A DNA stretch of 64,000 nucleotides. Origin: Monoplex corrugatus (lineage: Eukaryota > Mollusca > Gastropoda > Littorinimorpha > Ranellidae). Shown in pieces: positions 13,600 to 24,629 of the stretch; positions within the stretch are counted from its first letter, which is position 1; the number at the start of each line of letters is the position of its first letter. The DNA is taken from contig CM060312.1 in assembly GCA_030674185.1 (NCBI GenBank), positions 58,026,902-58,090,901 of the forward strand, in the 5' to 3' direction. The notes under the pieces are model-generated. The model was not told the origin of the DNA and made no database searches. It was given only the letters and a program-made list of their open reading frames with translations. Position numbers and translations under genes: made by a program.

Positions 13600-13667
<68 letters not shown>
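13600..13667. repeat. (GT)n microsatellite near the exon 2 acceptor
   Basis: About 66 bases of GT lie roughly 90 bp upstream of the 3' splice site at 13758. Confidence 0.95.
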
Positions 13668-13668
<1 letters not shown>

Positions 13669-13758
13669 ACGTTTAATATGTATAATGTATCTATTGACAA
13701 TGTTAAGGGGTCATATTTTTGCTGGGATCTAATGTTTGTACCATTGTGTGTGCCACAG

Positions 13759-13882
13759 GTGGTGGACGATCTGATTTCAGCTGACCAGGTGGACAGACTG
13801 CAGTCAGCTGCCCCTGGTTCTGGTCTCTATCAACCTGTAGACTTCTGCTTCCAAGTTGGACCCATCTTCAACTTTGTCTCTG
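13759..13882 (+). CDS. Filamin exon 2: hinge-1 end and start of Ig repeat 16
   Basis: The exon is 124 bp, phase 0 to phase 1, with acceptor CCACAG and donor GTAAGT. It begins VVDDLISADQVDRLQS, an acidic linker without Ig features, then SGLYQPVDFCFQVGPIFNFV. The latter aligns with the human filamin A segment entering repeat 16 (LRPFDLVIPFTIKKGEI in that protein, from memory). The last base G joins CA of the next exon to make Ala, giving a continuous strand into the MPSGK motif. The exon therefore covers the hinge-1 boundary and strands A and B of the first domain of rod 2, the compact force-sensing and partner-binding half of filamin. A roughly 97-copy minisatellite starts 430 bp downstream. 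Confidence 0.85.
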
Positions 13883-14308
13883 GTAAGTTGGAGTCTATGT
13901 CATATGCATCATAATTTTAGGACTGTGATAGACATTTTTTGCTCTCGACCTTGGTCCCCACCTTGTCATCCAGCTGGATTAAGTGTGATCATGCGGCCTT
14001 TGAATGAAACTGAAACTTGGGAGCATGAAAAGGAAAGGTTGTAATGACTAATGGCTAATTGCAAAAGTAATATCACGTAGCACAAGTATCTGGTGACGTT
14101 ACTGGCGTTTTATCCCAACTATCCAGCTGTCAGCCATAAAATGTGGAAATCATGATATCTGATGGCTCATTTCCTGTCTGGAACTAAATGAATTTGGAAC
14201 GAATTCGTGGCAGTTAATGTTGATAAGGAAAAACACTAATTATGTTTAAGAGTTGATGTTTTACATGTTCTGAGTTTGACACAAGGTCCTTTGGACTTAA
14301 TCTCTTTA

Positions 14309-16652
14309 ACTCATGCCACCTTTAGTTTCTGAAGTCATGCCACCTCTAGTTTCTGAAGTCATGCCACCTCTAGTTTCTGAAGTCATGCACCTTTGTTTCT
14401 GAAGTCATGTCACCTCTAGTGTCTGAAGTCATGCCACCTCTAGCGTCTGAAGTCATGCCACCTCTAGTGTCTGAAGTCATGCCACCTTTGTTTCTGAAGT
14501 CATGCCACCTTTAGTTTCTGAAGTCATGCCACCTCTAGTGTCTGAAGTCATGCCATCTTTAGTTTCTGAAGTCATGCCACCTTTAGTTTCTGAAGTCATG
14601 CCACCTTTAGTTTCTGAAGTCATGCCACCTTTAGTTTCTGAAGTCATGCCACCTCTAGTGTCTGAAGTCATGCCATCTTTAGTTTCTGAAGTCATGCACC
14701 TTTAGTTTCTGAAGTCATGCCACCTCTAGTGTCTGAAGTCATGCCATCTTTAGTTTCTGAAGTTTATGCCATTCTTTAGTTTCTGAAGTCATGCCACCTT
14801 TAGTTCTGAAGTCATGCCACCTTTAGTTTCTGAAGTCATGCCACCTCTAGTTTCTGAAGTCATGCCACCCTTAGTTCTTGAAGTCATGCTACCTCTAGTG
14901 TCTAAAGTACATGCCACCTTTTGTTTCTAAAATCATGCCACCTTAGTTTTGAAGTCATGCCACCTCTAGTGTCTAAAGTCATGCACCTTTAGTTTCTGAA
15001 GTCATGCCACTTCTAGCATCTGAAGTCATGCCACCTTTAGTTACTGAAGTCATGCCGCCTTGGTTTCTAAAGTCATGCCGCCTCTAGTTTCTAAGTCATG
15101 CCGCCTCTAGTTTCTAAAGTCATGCCACCTCTAGTGTCTTAAGTCATGCCACCTCTAGTGTCTTAAGTCATGCCACCTTTAGTTCTGAAGTCATGCCACC
15201 TTTAGTTTCTGAAGTCATGCCACCTTTAGTTTCTGAAGACATGCCACCTTTAGTGTCTAAAGTCATGCCACCTCTAGTGTCTGAAGTCATGCCACCTCTA
15301 GTGTCTGAAGTCATGCCACCTCTAGTGTCTGAAGTCATGCCACCTCTAGTGTCTGAAAGTCATGCCACCTCTTAGTGTCTGAAGTCATGCCACCTTTAGT
15401 TTCTGAAGTCATGCCACCTTTAGTGTCTAAAGTCATGCCCTTTAGTGTCTGAAGTCATGCCACCTTTAGTGTCTAAAGTCATGCCACCTCTAATGTCTGA
15501 AGTCATGCCACCTTTAGTTTCTAAAGTCATGCCACCTCTAGTGTCTAAAGTCATGCCACCTTTAGTTTCTGAAGTCATGCCACCTTTAGTTTCTGAAGTC
15601 ATGCCACCTCTAGTGTCAAGTCATGCCACTGTAGTGTCTAAAGTCATGCCACCTTTAGTGTCTAAAGTCATGCCACCTTTAGTTTCTGAAGTCATGCCAC
15701 CTTTAGTTTCTGAAGTTATGCCACCTTTAGTTTCTGAAGTCATGCCACCTCTAGCGTCTAAAGTCATGCCACCTTTAGTTTCTGAAGTCATGCCACCTTA
15801 GCGTCTGAAGTCATGCCACCTTTAGTGTCTTAAATCATGCCACCTTTAGTTTCTGAAGTCATGCCACCTTTAGTTTCGAAGTCACGCCACCTTAGTTTCT
15901 GAAGTCATGCCACCTTTAGTTTTGAAGTCATGCCACCTTTAGTGTCTTAAGTCATGCCACCTTTAGTTTCTGAAGTCATGCCGCTTTAGTTTCTGAAGTC
16001 ATGCTACCTCTAGCGTCTGAAGTCATGCCACCTCTAGCGTCTGAAGTCATGCCACCTCTAGCGTCTGAAGTCATGCCACCTTTAGTTTCTGAAGTCATGC
16101 CACCTTTAGTTTCTGAAGTCATGCCACCTTAGTTCTGAAGTCATGCCACCTTTAGTGTCTTAAGTCATGCCACCTTTAGTTTCTGAAGTCATGCCATTTT
16201 TAGTTTCTGAAGTCATGCCGCCTCTTGGTTTTAAAGTCATGCCACCTCTAGTTTCTGAAGTCATGCCACCTCTAGTTTCTAAAGTCATGCCACCTTTAGT
16301 TTCTGAAGTCATGCCACCTTTAGTTTCTGAAGTCATGCCGCCCTTAGTTTCTAAAGTCATGCCACCTTTAGTTTCTGAAGTCATGCCACCTCTAGTTTCT
16401 AAAGTCATGCCACCTTTAGTTTCTGAAGTCATGCCACTTTAGTTTCTGAAGTCATGCCACCTCTAGTTTCTAAAGTCATGCCGCCTCTAGTTTCTAAAGT
16501 CATGCCACCTTTATTTTCTGAAGTCATGCCACCTTTAGTTTCTGAAGTCATGCCGCCTCTGGTTTCTAAAGTCATGCCGCCTCTAGTTTCTAAAGTCATG
16601 CCACCTTTAGTTTCTGAAGTCACACCGCTTCTAGCATCTGAAGTCATGCCGC
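14309..16652. repeat. 24-bp minisatellite, about 97 copies
   Basis: Units combine CATGCCACC, then TTTAGTTTC or CTCTAGTGTC, then TGAAGT or TAAAGT. Variant bases (TTTAGTTTC, CTAGTGTC, CTAGCGTC; GAAG, AAAG, TTAAG) are mixed in blocks, which suggests repeated unequal exchange. The unit is eight codons long, so long frames exist on both strands (MPPLVSEV plus, GGMTSETK minus). Scattered single-base indels break them, and there is no sign of selection for coding. It lies wholly inside an intron. Confidence 0.97.
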
Positions 16653-17319
16653 CCTCACCCTGTAAAGTTGTACCACCTTCATCCTGCAGGTTTTGATCTA
16701 TGACCTGACTTAAGCCCTCTGGTCCACTTGAAAGATTATATACTGCAGCCTGACCTCACAGCTGATGTATTGAATGGCCTCATCTGCGCTGACAGATGTG
16801 AAGGATTTCGTTTCCAAGGACCTGGAGTTGAGGTGGCTGTTAATGAGGGGAGCATGAGGCCAGATGGGTGTCTTGTCAGTAGCAGTTGAGAAGGTTTATG
16901 ATGATGACTCTGATACACATCCTTGGGCTTGTTCCTTGCTTCTTCAAAGTGTAGTGAGGGAAAAAAAAAAAAGGGGGGGGGGGGAGGTCTGCCAGGTAGG
17001 TAATAGAGGTACTTGTGGATTGACAGTGATTGTGTCACTGGTTTTGCCCCTGTTGGTGTGCCTCCCTCAAGTCTTACCCAGCTGCACACAGCGGTTGTAA
17101 CAGGCACTGGCCGTTTGGTTTCTTTCCTCAGTCTTGGGTCAGATACGGCTGACTTTATGCATACGATTCTGTTACCTGCAGAGCACACACTGAAATTTGT
17201 GGTACTAGAATTGAACTGCAATTTGTGATTCAGTGTAAAATTCATCTGTTTGACAACTGCATATTGCAATATTGGCTTGGTTCAAAGCATGGACTTAATA
17301 ATTAAGGGTTAGGATGAGT

Positions 17320-17349
<30 letters not shown>
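17320..17349 (+). repeat. Poly(G) run, 30 nt
   Basis: This is the longest homopolymer G run in the window. It is prone to sequencing error, so its exact length is uncertain. Confidence 0.9.
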
Positions 17350-17350
<1 letters not shown>

Positions 17351-17959
17351 GTCGTAAAAATTTGAAATCTGTGTGTTTTTTACTTCTGTCAGTGTAGATG
17401 AGTTTGAGCTTTCGAGTTGAGCAGAGTCTGTGTATAGGTTGATGTGCTGGTTGATTGTGCCTGTAATTTAAATAATGCTTGCACTTTTTGGTAAAAAAAA
17501 AAATACAATGAAAATGTTCCAACATAAAAAGTGTTTTAACCTTTTTCCCGACTCTAAGCATTTTTTCCTAAAATTTATTTTGTAAAGAACATGTAACTGT
17601 AGTCTGTTCACTCCCCCCCCCCCCCCCTGTGTGTGTGAGAAAGACAGACAGACAGACATTGTCTTTGTGATCACTTCTCTTGCTGTTGAAACATATCTTA
17701 AAAAAGGAAAAAAAAAGGACGGCTTTGATTGAATAGGTAGATCCCAAATAGAAGCAGTTGGATGCTTACAAGTGCATCATTGTGTTACACTACAACAGCG
17801 ATTAATTTGCAATGTGTTAATGAAGAAGAAACGATGAAGGTGAGAGATTATTTTGGTTTTTTAATTTAAATCGCAAGATCAGGACCCTGTATTCGTACTA
17901 TCACGCCAAGATCAAGCAGTTTTCATTGCTAACGTGATGTAACCCATGTTGTGTGACAG

Positions 17960-18100
17960 CATCCGTCATCATGCCCTCTGGAAAAACTTCATACCCGAAG
18001 ATTGAGGACAACCGTGATGGAACAGTGACTGTGAGGTACCAGCCCACAGAGACAGGCCTGCACGAGTTGCACGTCAAGTACAACAATGAATGCATTGAAG
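17960..18100 (+). CDS. Filamin exon 3: body of Ig repeat 16
   Basis: The exon is 141 bp, phase 1 at both ends, acceptor GACAG and donor GTAAGG. The protein contains MPSGKTSYPKIEDN, then DGTVTVRYQPTETGLHELHV and KYNNECIEG. It has the filamin-repeat signature: PSGK in the B-C region, DNxDGTxxVxY in strands E-F, and GLHEL leading to the GSPF strand in the next exon. Human filamin A repeat 16 has DNKDGTVTVRYAPSEAGLHE at the same place, which is a very close match. Filamin Ig repeats are beta-sandwiches of about 96 residues that bind signalling partners and give the rod its elasticity. A CC-rich dispersed repeat starts about 95 bp into the next intron. Confidence 0.97.
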
Positions 18101-18195
18101 GTAAGGGAATATGCATGGGGCAACTTTTTCCGTTTGATGACAATCCGTTTTTTCAAAAGAGTCAGAAACGGAAAATCTGTTTTTTGAAAAAAACT

Positions 18196-18266
18196 TCAGC
18201 GTCTGAGGGGCTGTGCCCCCCAAACCCTCCTTATGGGGGCGCTGCCGGCCCCTGGACCCCTTTCAG
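18196..18266 (+). repeat. GC-rich dispersed repeat fragment
   Basis: The block runs from GTCTGAGGGGCTGTGCCCCC through GGCGCTGCCGGCCCCTGGAC. Its GGGGC/GCCCC inverted words and base composition differ sharply from the surrounding intron. I have the impression that similar blocks recur in invertebrate genomes, but there is only one copy here. Confidence 0.35.
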
Positions 18267-18344
18267 TTTTTTGACTTTTTCTAAGTTGCACCCTTCAATA
18301 TGGCTACTCCCTTTTCTCATGTGAAAATCTTGTGGCCCAGTAGT

Positions 18345-19035
18345 TTAACCTTTGACTCCCACACTGTATTCACCAACTTCGAAAACTTAACCCTTTGACT
18401 CCCTCACCCTGTCCACCAGCTTCCTAAGGGAGCTGATGGATGGGTGAGGGAGTCAAAGGGTTACTACAGGAAGCTGGTGGGTAGGGTGAGGGAGTCAAAG
18501 GGTTACTACAGGAAGCTGGTGGATAGGGTGAGGGAGTCAAAGGGTTACTACAGGAAGCTGGTGGATAGGGTGAGGGAGTCAAAGGGTTATACAGGAAGCT
18601 GGTGGAAAGGGTGAGAGAGTCAAAGGGTTACTACAGGAAGCTGGTGGATAGGGTGAAGGAGTCAAAGGGTTACTACAGGGAGCTGGTGGATAGGGTGAGG
18701 GAGTCAAAGGGTTACTACAGGAAGCTGGTGGATAGGGTGAGGGAGTCAAAGGGTTACTACAGGAAGCTGGTGGATAGGGTGAGGGAGTCAAAGGGTTACT
18801 ACAGGAACTGATGGATAGGGTGAGGGAGTCAAAGGGTTACTACAGGAAGCTGGTGGATAGGGTGAGGGAGTCAAAGGGTTACTACAAGGAGCTGATGGAT
18901 AGGGTGAGGGAGTCAAAGGGTTACTACAGGAAGCTGGTGGATAGGGTGAGGGAGTCAGAGCGTTTAGTTTTTGTTTGCTAGCATGGTTGACACTGCAGAA
19001 TCTTGGTGGACAGGATGCAGGAGTCAAAGGGTTAA
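18345..19035. mobile_element. TTAA-flanked palindromic MITE with an internally amplified 42-bp unit
   Basis: Both outer ends read TTAACCTTTGACTCC and its complement GGAGTCAAAGGGTTAA. An internal palindrome is visible (CCCTTTGACTCCCTCACC against GGGTGAGGGAGTCAAAGGG, about 18388-18463). The interior is expanded into about 13 copies of a 42-bp unit containing AGGAAGCTGGTGGATAGGG and GTCAAAGGGTTACTAC. A right-end segment with TTTGCTAGCATGGTTGACA matches the copies at 53348 and 58400. TTAA ends followed by CCCTTTG suggest a non-autonomous piggyBac-type element (inference). No transposase is present. Confidence 0.8.
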
Positions 19036-19824
19036 ATGCCATTCAGGGAAATGGCTGGAGCTAAGGTTGATTCCCATTTAACAGGGCGTTTTCTGTTTGC
19101 CACCCTCTGGTAGACCATGATAGTGGTCTGGGTGATAGTCTTTTGGAGAAGAAATGGTAAAGCCCTGTATGCAGCATACACTTATGTAAAAGGAGTGTGA
19201 ACAGTGAGGGCCCCCAGAAAATTCTTTTGATAATCCCATTTAGCGGGTAAAGAAAGCTACGTACATATGGAGTGGGGAGGGGGAGGGGTGAACGTGGGAG
19301 AGGTTAGGGGATGGTGGAGGTGAGATAACTTTTCTATGGGTGGGTGGGTGGGGGCAGCCTGTATTTCATGTAGAAATATTCCATTGTGATAGAAAAGGAA
19401 TACAGTATAATGCAGACAAAGAATATGCATTCAGGTTGAAAGAAGGTATGTTGAATAGTGTGAGTGTGTGTATTTGTGTGTGTTAATAATCAAAAATGTA
19501 TTTGTTACTAGTTGCATTACATATTATTTTTACTTACGGTACAGCAGTAAGTGTGAGTTTGTATATTTGTGTGTGGTGGTAATTGAGTTTGTTACTAATA
19601 GTATTATTACACTTATGATTTGATGATTAGTATGAGTGTGTATTTGTGAGTGTTAATACATTTATTAATTGTATGGTGATTAGTGTGTGTATTTGTGTGT
19701 GGCAGTAAGGGAAAACTTGTGTGTTTACTAGTTGCAGTACTTATTATATTTGCTTATAATTAGTATATTTGTTATTACATTTAACATAAATATTTTGAGT
19801 AAAAACAAATTTCGGCTGATTACG

Positions 19825-20118
19825 AGAATAGAGGAGGCAGACACAAGAAGATCATTAATGAAGAAGATTAGAAAAAGACAAGCAACATTTATAAGACATT
19901 TTATGAGGAAAGAGAAATTAGAGAACCTAGTCACAACAGCAAAGCTGGAGGGAAAGAGAACACCAGTTAGACCCAGGGAGAAAATATTGGACGGACTTGC
20001 AGGGTGGCTGAGGACAGAGAGGGTGGGAGATGTACTTGCAGCGACAAGGGATAGATATGTATGGAGGGCCATGATCCCCAAAGCCACGTGGCGGGGCACA
20101 TGATGATGATGATGATGA
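19825..20118 (+). mobile_element. LINE 3' fragment, copy 2, ending beside a splice acceptor
   Basis: The conceptual peptide starts EADTRRSLMKKIRKRQATFI and continues with KLENLVTTAKLEGKRTPVRP, DGLAGWLRTERVGDVLAATR and a WRAMIPKATWRGT stop, followed by an (ATG)n tail. It is the same family as 7540-7760 and the minus-strand 39928-40476. Only the last 100 or so codons of the reverse-transcriptase protein remain. The tail ends about 22 bases before the acceptor of exon 4. Confidence 0.88.
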
Positions 20119-20140
20119 GAATAGAAAAATGTGTTTGCAG

Positions 20141-20269
20141 GCAGTCCATTCTTGTTCCACGTGGATGCAGTCAACAGTGGCTACGTCACAGCATACGGCC
20201 CAGGTCTCAGCCATGGCATAGTCTATGAGCCCACTGTCTTCACCATCAACACCAAAGAAGCTGGTGCAG
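20141..20269 (+). CDS. Filamin exon 4: end of repeat 16 and start of repeat 17
   Basis: The exon is 129 bp, phase 1-1. It encodes [20 protein letters not shown], then [20 protein letters not shown] and AGA. GSPF is the G strand closing repeat 16. [11 protein letters not shown] is the A strand opening repeat 17, and FTINTKEAG leads into strand C. Human filamin A reads [12 protein letters not shown] and FTVNTKDAGEGG here. Phase with exon 5 places the donor at 20270 (GTTAGA), which is weak. The upstream region is purine-rich because of an adjacent LINE tail. With both splice sites below consensus and symmetric phases, this exon is a good candidate for optional inclusion, though skipping would remove parts of two domains. 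Confidence 0.95.
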
Positions 20270-20350
20270 GTTAGACATGGATTTTCTTCTTACTTTTCTT
20301 TCAGACATTTTCTCCTCTCAAACTCACATCACTCCTTAGTGTGTGCGTGT

Positions 20351-20387
<37 letters not shown>

Positions 20388-22222
20388 TTGCGTGCGTGGT
20401 TGCGCGCGCCTTTTTTCTTCCTTGTTTCAAGGCAAATTCAAAGGGTGAAAAGATTGTTACTTCTTAGAATCTGTTGAGTTTGTATTTTTGTTAGCTTGTA
20501 GCTCGATCATAGTGCCATGTTCTACTGCATTATATGTTGGTCAATCACACGTGCTGTAGATATGGATTTTAAGGAATGCTGCACACAAATACCCAAATAT
20601 CCCTTGCATGTGTACCACACCAGAGAACTTGGTTTCAAAGGAAAATGGTTTTCTTAAAAGAAATCTTCATATTGGGAGAGAACGGTGGGAGGGGGAGGTT
20701 GCAGAGTCAGAGCTAAGTTGAAAATGTGTCACAGTTATTGAATAGAGAAAGTTTATGAAAAAAAATCACAATTTGTTGATAGAATTGTTAAATAAAAGAG
20801 GAAGGCAGGGGAGGTGAGAAATATTTTACAAACATGTGTATTTCTTTTCACTGACAGACAAAATCCATAGTTATAATTTTTCTTGAATAGTGCAAAGAAA
20901 AATAAGATTGTAAGGTCTTTCTGATACATATTTTGATAGTAGTGATTATGATAATAATAAGAGGAAAGATCTATACAGTGCTATGGCCCTGAATGCAAAC
21001 TTTCGAGGGCTTTGCACTTTACAGTCATTGGTTCACGTGAAAACATTTCAATAGTAAATCAATGATATAAGCATGATATAACGTTGAACAAGAGAAGAAA
21101 GCAACAATATCATATGTATGCAATACAAGAACATTCTTCCATATGAACACTACGCGTATACCCACACTCACAAACACGCAGCACTGCACGCACACACACC
21201 CCTATATGCAGGCAAGCATACATGCACATTCACAGGCACACAGACAGACTCAAACACCTATCCAGGGACTTTTGTTGGTAAATGCATACAAACTGATGCA
21301 GGCTTACAAATGAATTATTGAAACATACCGAAATCTTACACAAATCATATGAGCACCTTACGAACAATAAGGCAAAAAGAAAGAGAAGAAGAAGGTGAGT
21401 ATGATATTAGTCACAAAGTATTGTGTGAAGAGATAAGTTTTTGAAGCTCTCTTTCTGATGATTTGAGAGTATTAGGGGGCGAAAGGATGCTACTGTCATC
21501 CTAACACTTTGCTAAGCCCCCACCCTCCTTAAAAAAAAAGATAATATTTTTCATCTTCCATACTTCCGTATTTCTTTCCTTGTGAATAAATCTGCGATAA
21601 AGGTATTGATGAGCTGTATGAACTATCTGTTTTGTACCTTGTTAAATGTTTGAAGGGAGGAAAAATCGTATAAATTACCTTTTTCTATTAAAGAAAAATA
21701 TTTATAGCTTAGTATCAGTATCACCGTTCTTTTTTTTTTTTTGTCAAAGAGAACGCAACCAAGCAACTGGTAAGCACTTTGAATAGTCCCATTTCTCTCC
21801 CTTGTTATGAGAGTCAAAACCGAAAACATTTTGAAGAAATTAACTTTTTTTTTTTTATCTTCGCTGTTTTCGTCATTTCTGAAAACTGTTTCAACAGGGA
21901 AAAGGGTTAACTTTTCTCTCCGTGTACATATCATGGTGTAATCAACACTGGGATATTGACCTGTGGCTGTTTTTATTTTCCCCATGTACCCAAGTTATTC
22001 ATCTTCCAGATGTGTTGTCAGTATATCTCATTGATGCTGAACGTGATGAAGTGTATGGTGAAAGTGTAGGATACATTTGTGTGTGTGTGTGGTTTTTTTT
22101 TTTTTTCCTGTTTAAATTGTCTTGAGCAGTGTATTAAAGTGAAATGTTCTCTTGGGTGCTGAAAGCATGTAGGGATTGTGTTTTCTTCTGCTAAAACTGT
22201 CATGAACACAGTTCCAGTCCCA

Positions 22223-22314
22223 GTTTCTCAAAATGGCATCTTTCCACTCGGAATAAAAAACCGTATGCTCTGAGGCCACAAATTCCACGTGATGGATAAG
22301 ATCCAAAGTGATCA
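22223..22314 (-). repeat. Dispersed repeat, copy B (pairs with 5059-5149)
   Basis: It has the same orientation and order of shared words as copy A. The minus strand reads TGATCACTTTGGATCTTATC at its start. Homology may continue a few bases on either side. Confidence 0.6.
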
Positions 22315-22504
22315 TGGCATATGCCAAGACAGTGTGTTAAAGGGAAATTGTATTTTTCAATCCACTTTTTTTCCTGCACTCAGTTCACATCTCTCATTCT
22401 GTTGCACAAATTCACTTGTGCACACACTCACATTCAAGCACACGAGGACTTGGGCATATGTACGCTGACCCATGCACATACACACACACACAGTATGAAA
22501 AGTT

Positions 22505-23286
<782 letters not shown>

Positions 23287-23331
23287 GATGAGGCATAGCA
23301 TAATGTTAATAGAGAGTATGTTCTGGTCCAG

Positions 23332-23505
23332 GTGGCTTGGCACTGGCGGTAGAAGGACCGTCCAAGACAGAGATCAAGTGTGTTGACAACCAGGATGGTA
23401 CCTGCACTGTCTCCTATCTGCCCACGGTGCCTGGTGAATATCACATCACTGTCAAGTTTGACCAGGAGAACATTGTTGGCTCCCCATTCACTGCCAAGGT
23501 CACAC
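23332..23505 (+). CDS. Filamin exon 5: body of Ig repeat 17
   Basis: The exon is 174 bp, phase 1-1, acceptor GGTCCAG and donor GTAAGT. It encodes [12 protein letters not shown], then [20 protein letters not shown] and GSPFTAKVT. These are the C-D strands (GGLxLAxEGPSK), the E-F signature (DNxDGTCxVSYLP) and the closing G strand (GSPFTAxVT) of a filamin repeat. Human filamin A repeat 17 has EGGLSLAIEGPSK, DNQDGTCSVSYLP and GSPFTARVTG at matching spots. In filamin A the C-D face of repeat 17 binds short peptides such as the GPIb-alpha tail; the residues here are compatible with that fold, but no partner can be named. The last base C joins CG of the next exon to give Pro. Confidence 0.98.
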
Positions 23506-24467
23506 GTAAGTAGAACAGTGTATGGCTTTGAAAGAAGTTTACTAATCTGTAAGAAAGTTTGCACGTTGATAATTTTGTGATACCTGTACACAGTGGATTG
23601 TTGTGTATTTGATGATGTTGAAAAATCTGTTGGCAGGCAGATGAAACCTGAGAACCAGAAAACACATGAAAAGAGAATAAAAGGATGTGTATTTAATTGA
23701 TGAAATAAGACATTCCTCTCTCATGTTGTCAGTTTGGTTCTTATTTACTTTCATAAGTTTCTGGTTACCTAAATGTTGGCAGCCCCTTTTATTCAGACAA
23801 AACGAGATAACAGACAAAGTGCTGTGCGATAAGACTCTTGGAAAAAATAAAGTGTGGTAATAGCAATGTGATTTTGTGTCAAAAACTTCTTGTCTGAATA
23901 TTGTGGCAGAGAAAAAATGTCATTGATGATTAGAAAAGTGAAGTCAAATAAATACTGCAGCTGTTGGAGTATCTTTTTCTATACTTGTGGGTTATTCAAT
24001 ATCTGTGTTGTTAAGTAGATGGAGCACTTTGACAGATAGAATGGCATTGTCAAATTCTTCAGAAAATCATTTTGTGTAGGTAGGTAGGTAGGTAGGTAGG
24101 TAGGAGGTGAGCAGAACACACACTTAGTTGGAATCTTGGTTTCTCTTGTGTTCAGTTTGTATCTGGAACAGAAAGTTTGTATCTGGATGGAGCATGCAAT
24201 TTGAGCATGTTATGCAGTGACACTTAATTCACATTCAGAATATACATAATGTCCACTTTTGCTGTTCACTATTGCCAAAATTAAGAGAACCTTAAGCATA
24301 TAAAAAAAACGATATTATTGAGCTTAAGATAATGTATTGTTTACTGACACTTTCTTCGCTTACATCCTCTTTTCTTCTCTCCACCCCCACCCCCCACCCC
24401 ACCCCCATTTCTTCGTCCTTCTTTTTTCTTTTTTCTCTGGTATACGATCAAGTGTTTTGTGTTTCAG
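23506..24467 (+). other. Intron 5 (1.0 kb)
   Basis: Mostly AT-rich unique sequence with a short TAGG tetranucleotide tract (about 24079-24105) and a strong pyrimidine stretch (24346-24440) upstream of the acceptor. Confidence 0.85.
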
Positions 24468-24629
24468 CGGGTGAGCCACGTAAGCGAGCACAGTTGTCGG
24501 TGGGCAGCAGCAGTGAAGTGTCCTTGAAAGTGACAGAAAAAGATATCACTGATCTCACTGCCACCATTCGCAGTCCCTCTGGACGGGAAGAGCCCTGTCT
24601 GCTCAAACGTCTGGCCAATGGCCACCTAG
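24468..24629 (+). CDS. Filamin exon 6: first half of Ig repeat 18
   Basis: The exon is 162 bp, phase 1-1, acceptor TTTCAG and donor GTTAGT. It encodes GEPRKRAQLSVGSSSEVSLK, VTEKDITDLTATIRSPSGRE and EPCLLKRLANGHL. Human filamin A repeat 18 has LTATVVPPSGREEPCLLKRL and NGHVG at the same place, so LTAT..SPSGREEPCLLKRL is close to invariant. In human filamin A, repeat 18 packs against repeat 19. The last 13 or so bases plus the donor are the seed of a minisatellite of about 37 units that begins at this junction. Reading through the donor gives an immediate TAG stop. Confidence 0.98.

Larger units (their letters stand above)
6607..13758 (+). other. Intron 1 (7.2 kb)
   Basis: The intron holds a LINE 3' end (7540-7760), a 24-base G run (7977-8000), a CA microsatellite (8569-8698) with an adjoining mobile-element tail (8715-8745), a CTAT tract (about 11364-11404), a 54-bp tandem repeat (about 12650-12850) and a GT tract (13600-13665) close to the next acceptor. 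The stretches 8750-9070 and 10250-10640 look less AT-rich and non-repetitive within the window but match nothing I recognise. The remainder shows nothing definable. Confidence 0.7.
13883..17959 (+). other. Intron 2 (4.1 kb)
   Basis: The intron is dominated by a 24-bp minisatellite (14309-16652). It also has a 30-base G run (17320-17349) and a shorter C run near 17611. The stretch 16690-17300 is non-repetitive within the window and matches nothing I recognise. A 177-codon minus-strand open frame there (16736-17269) shows no family motif. Confidence 0.8.
18101..20140 (+). other. Intron 3 (2.0 kb)
   Basis: Nearly all of it is repeat-derived: a GC-rich dispersed block (18196-18266), an amplified TTAA MITE (18345-19035), a decayed GTGTGTATTTGTG repeat (about 19440-19720) and a LINE 3' end (19825-20118) that stops about 22 bases before the acceptor. 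Confidence 0.85.

Noticed and set aside
14309..16652. Idea that the 24-bp array was seeded by the exon 2 donor region
   Set aside because: TTTGTCTCTGGTAAGTTGG has only loose similarity to TTTAGTTTCTGAAGTCATG, and the array begins more than 400 bp away. It is much weaker than the three accepted junction cases.
16736..17269. 177-codon minus-strand open frame in intron 2
   Set aside because: Part of it crosses poly(G) sequence; there is no recognisable domain, splice context or repeat-family match. It is left as unexplained sequence.
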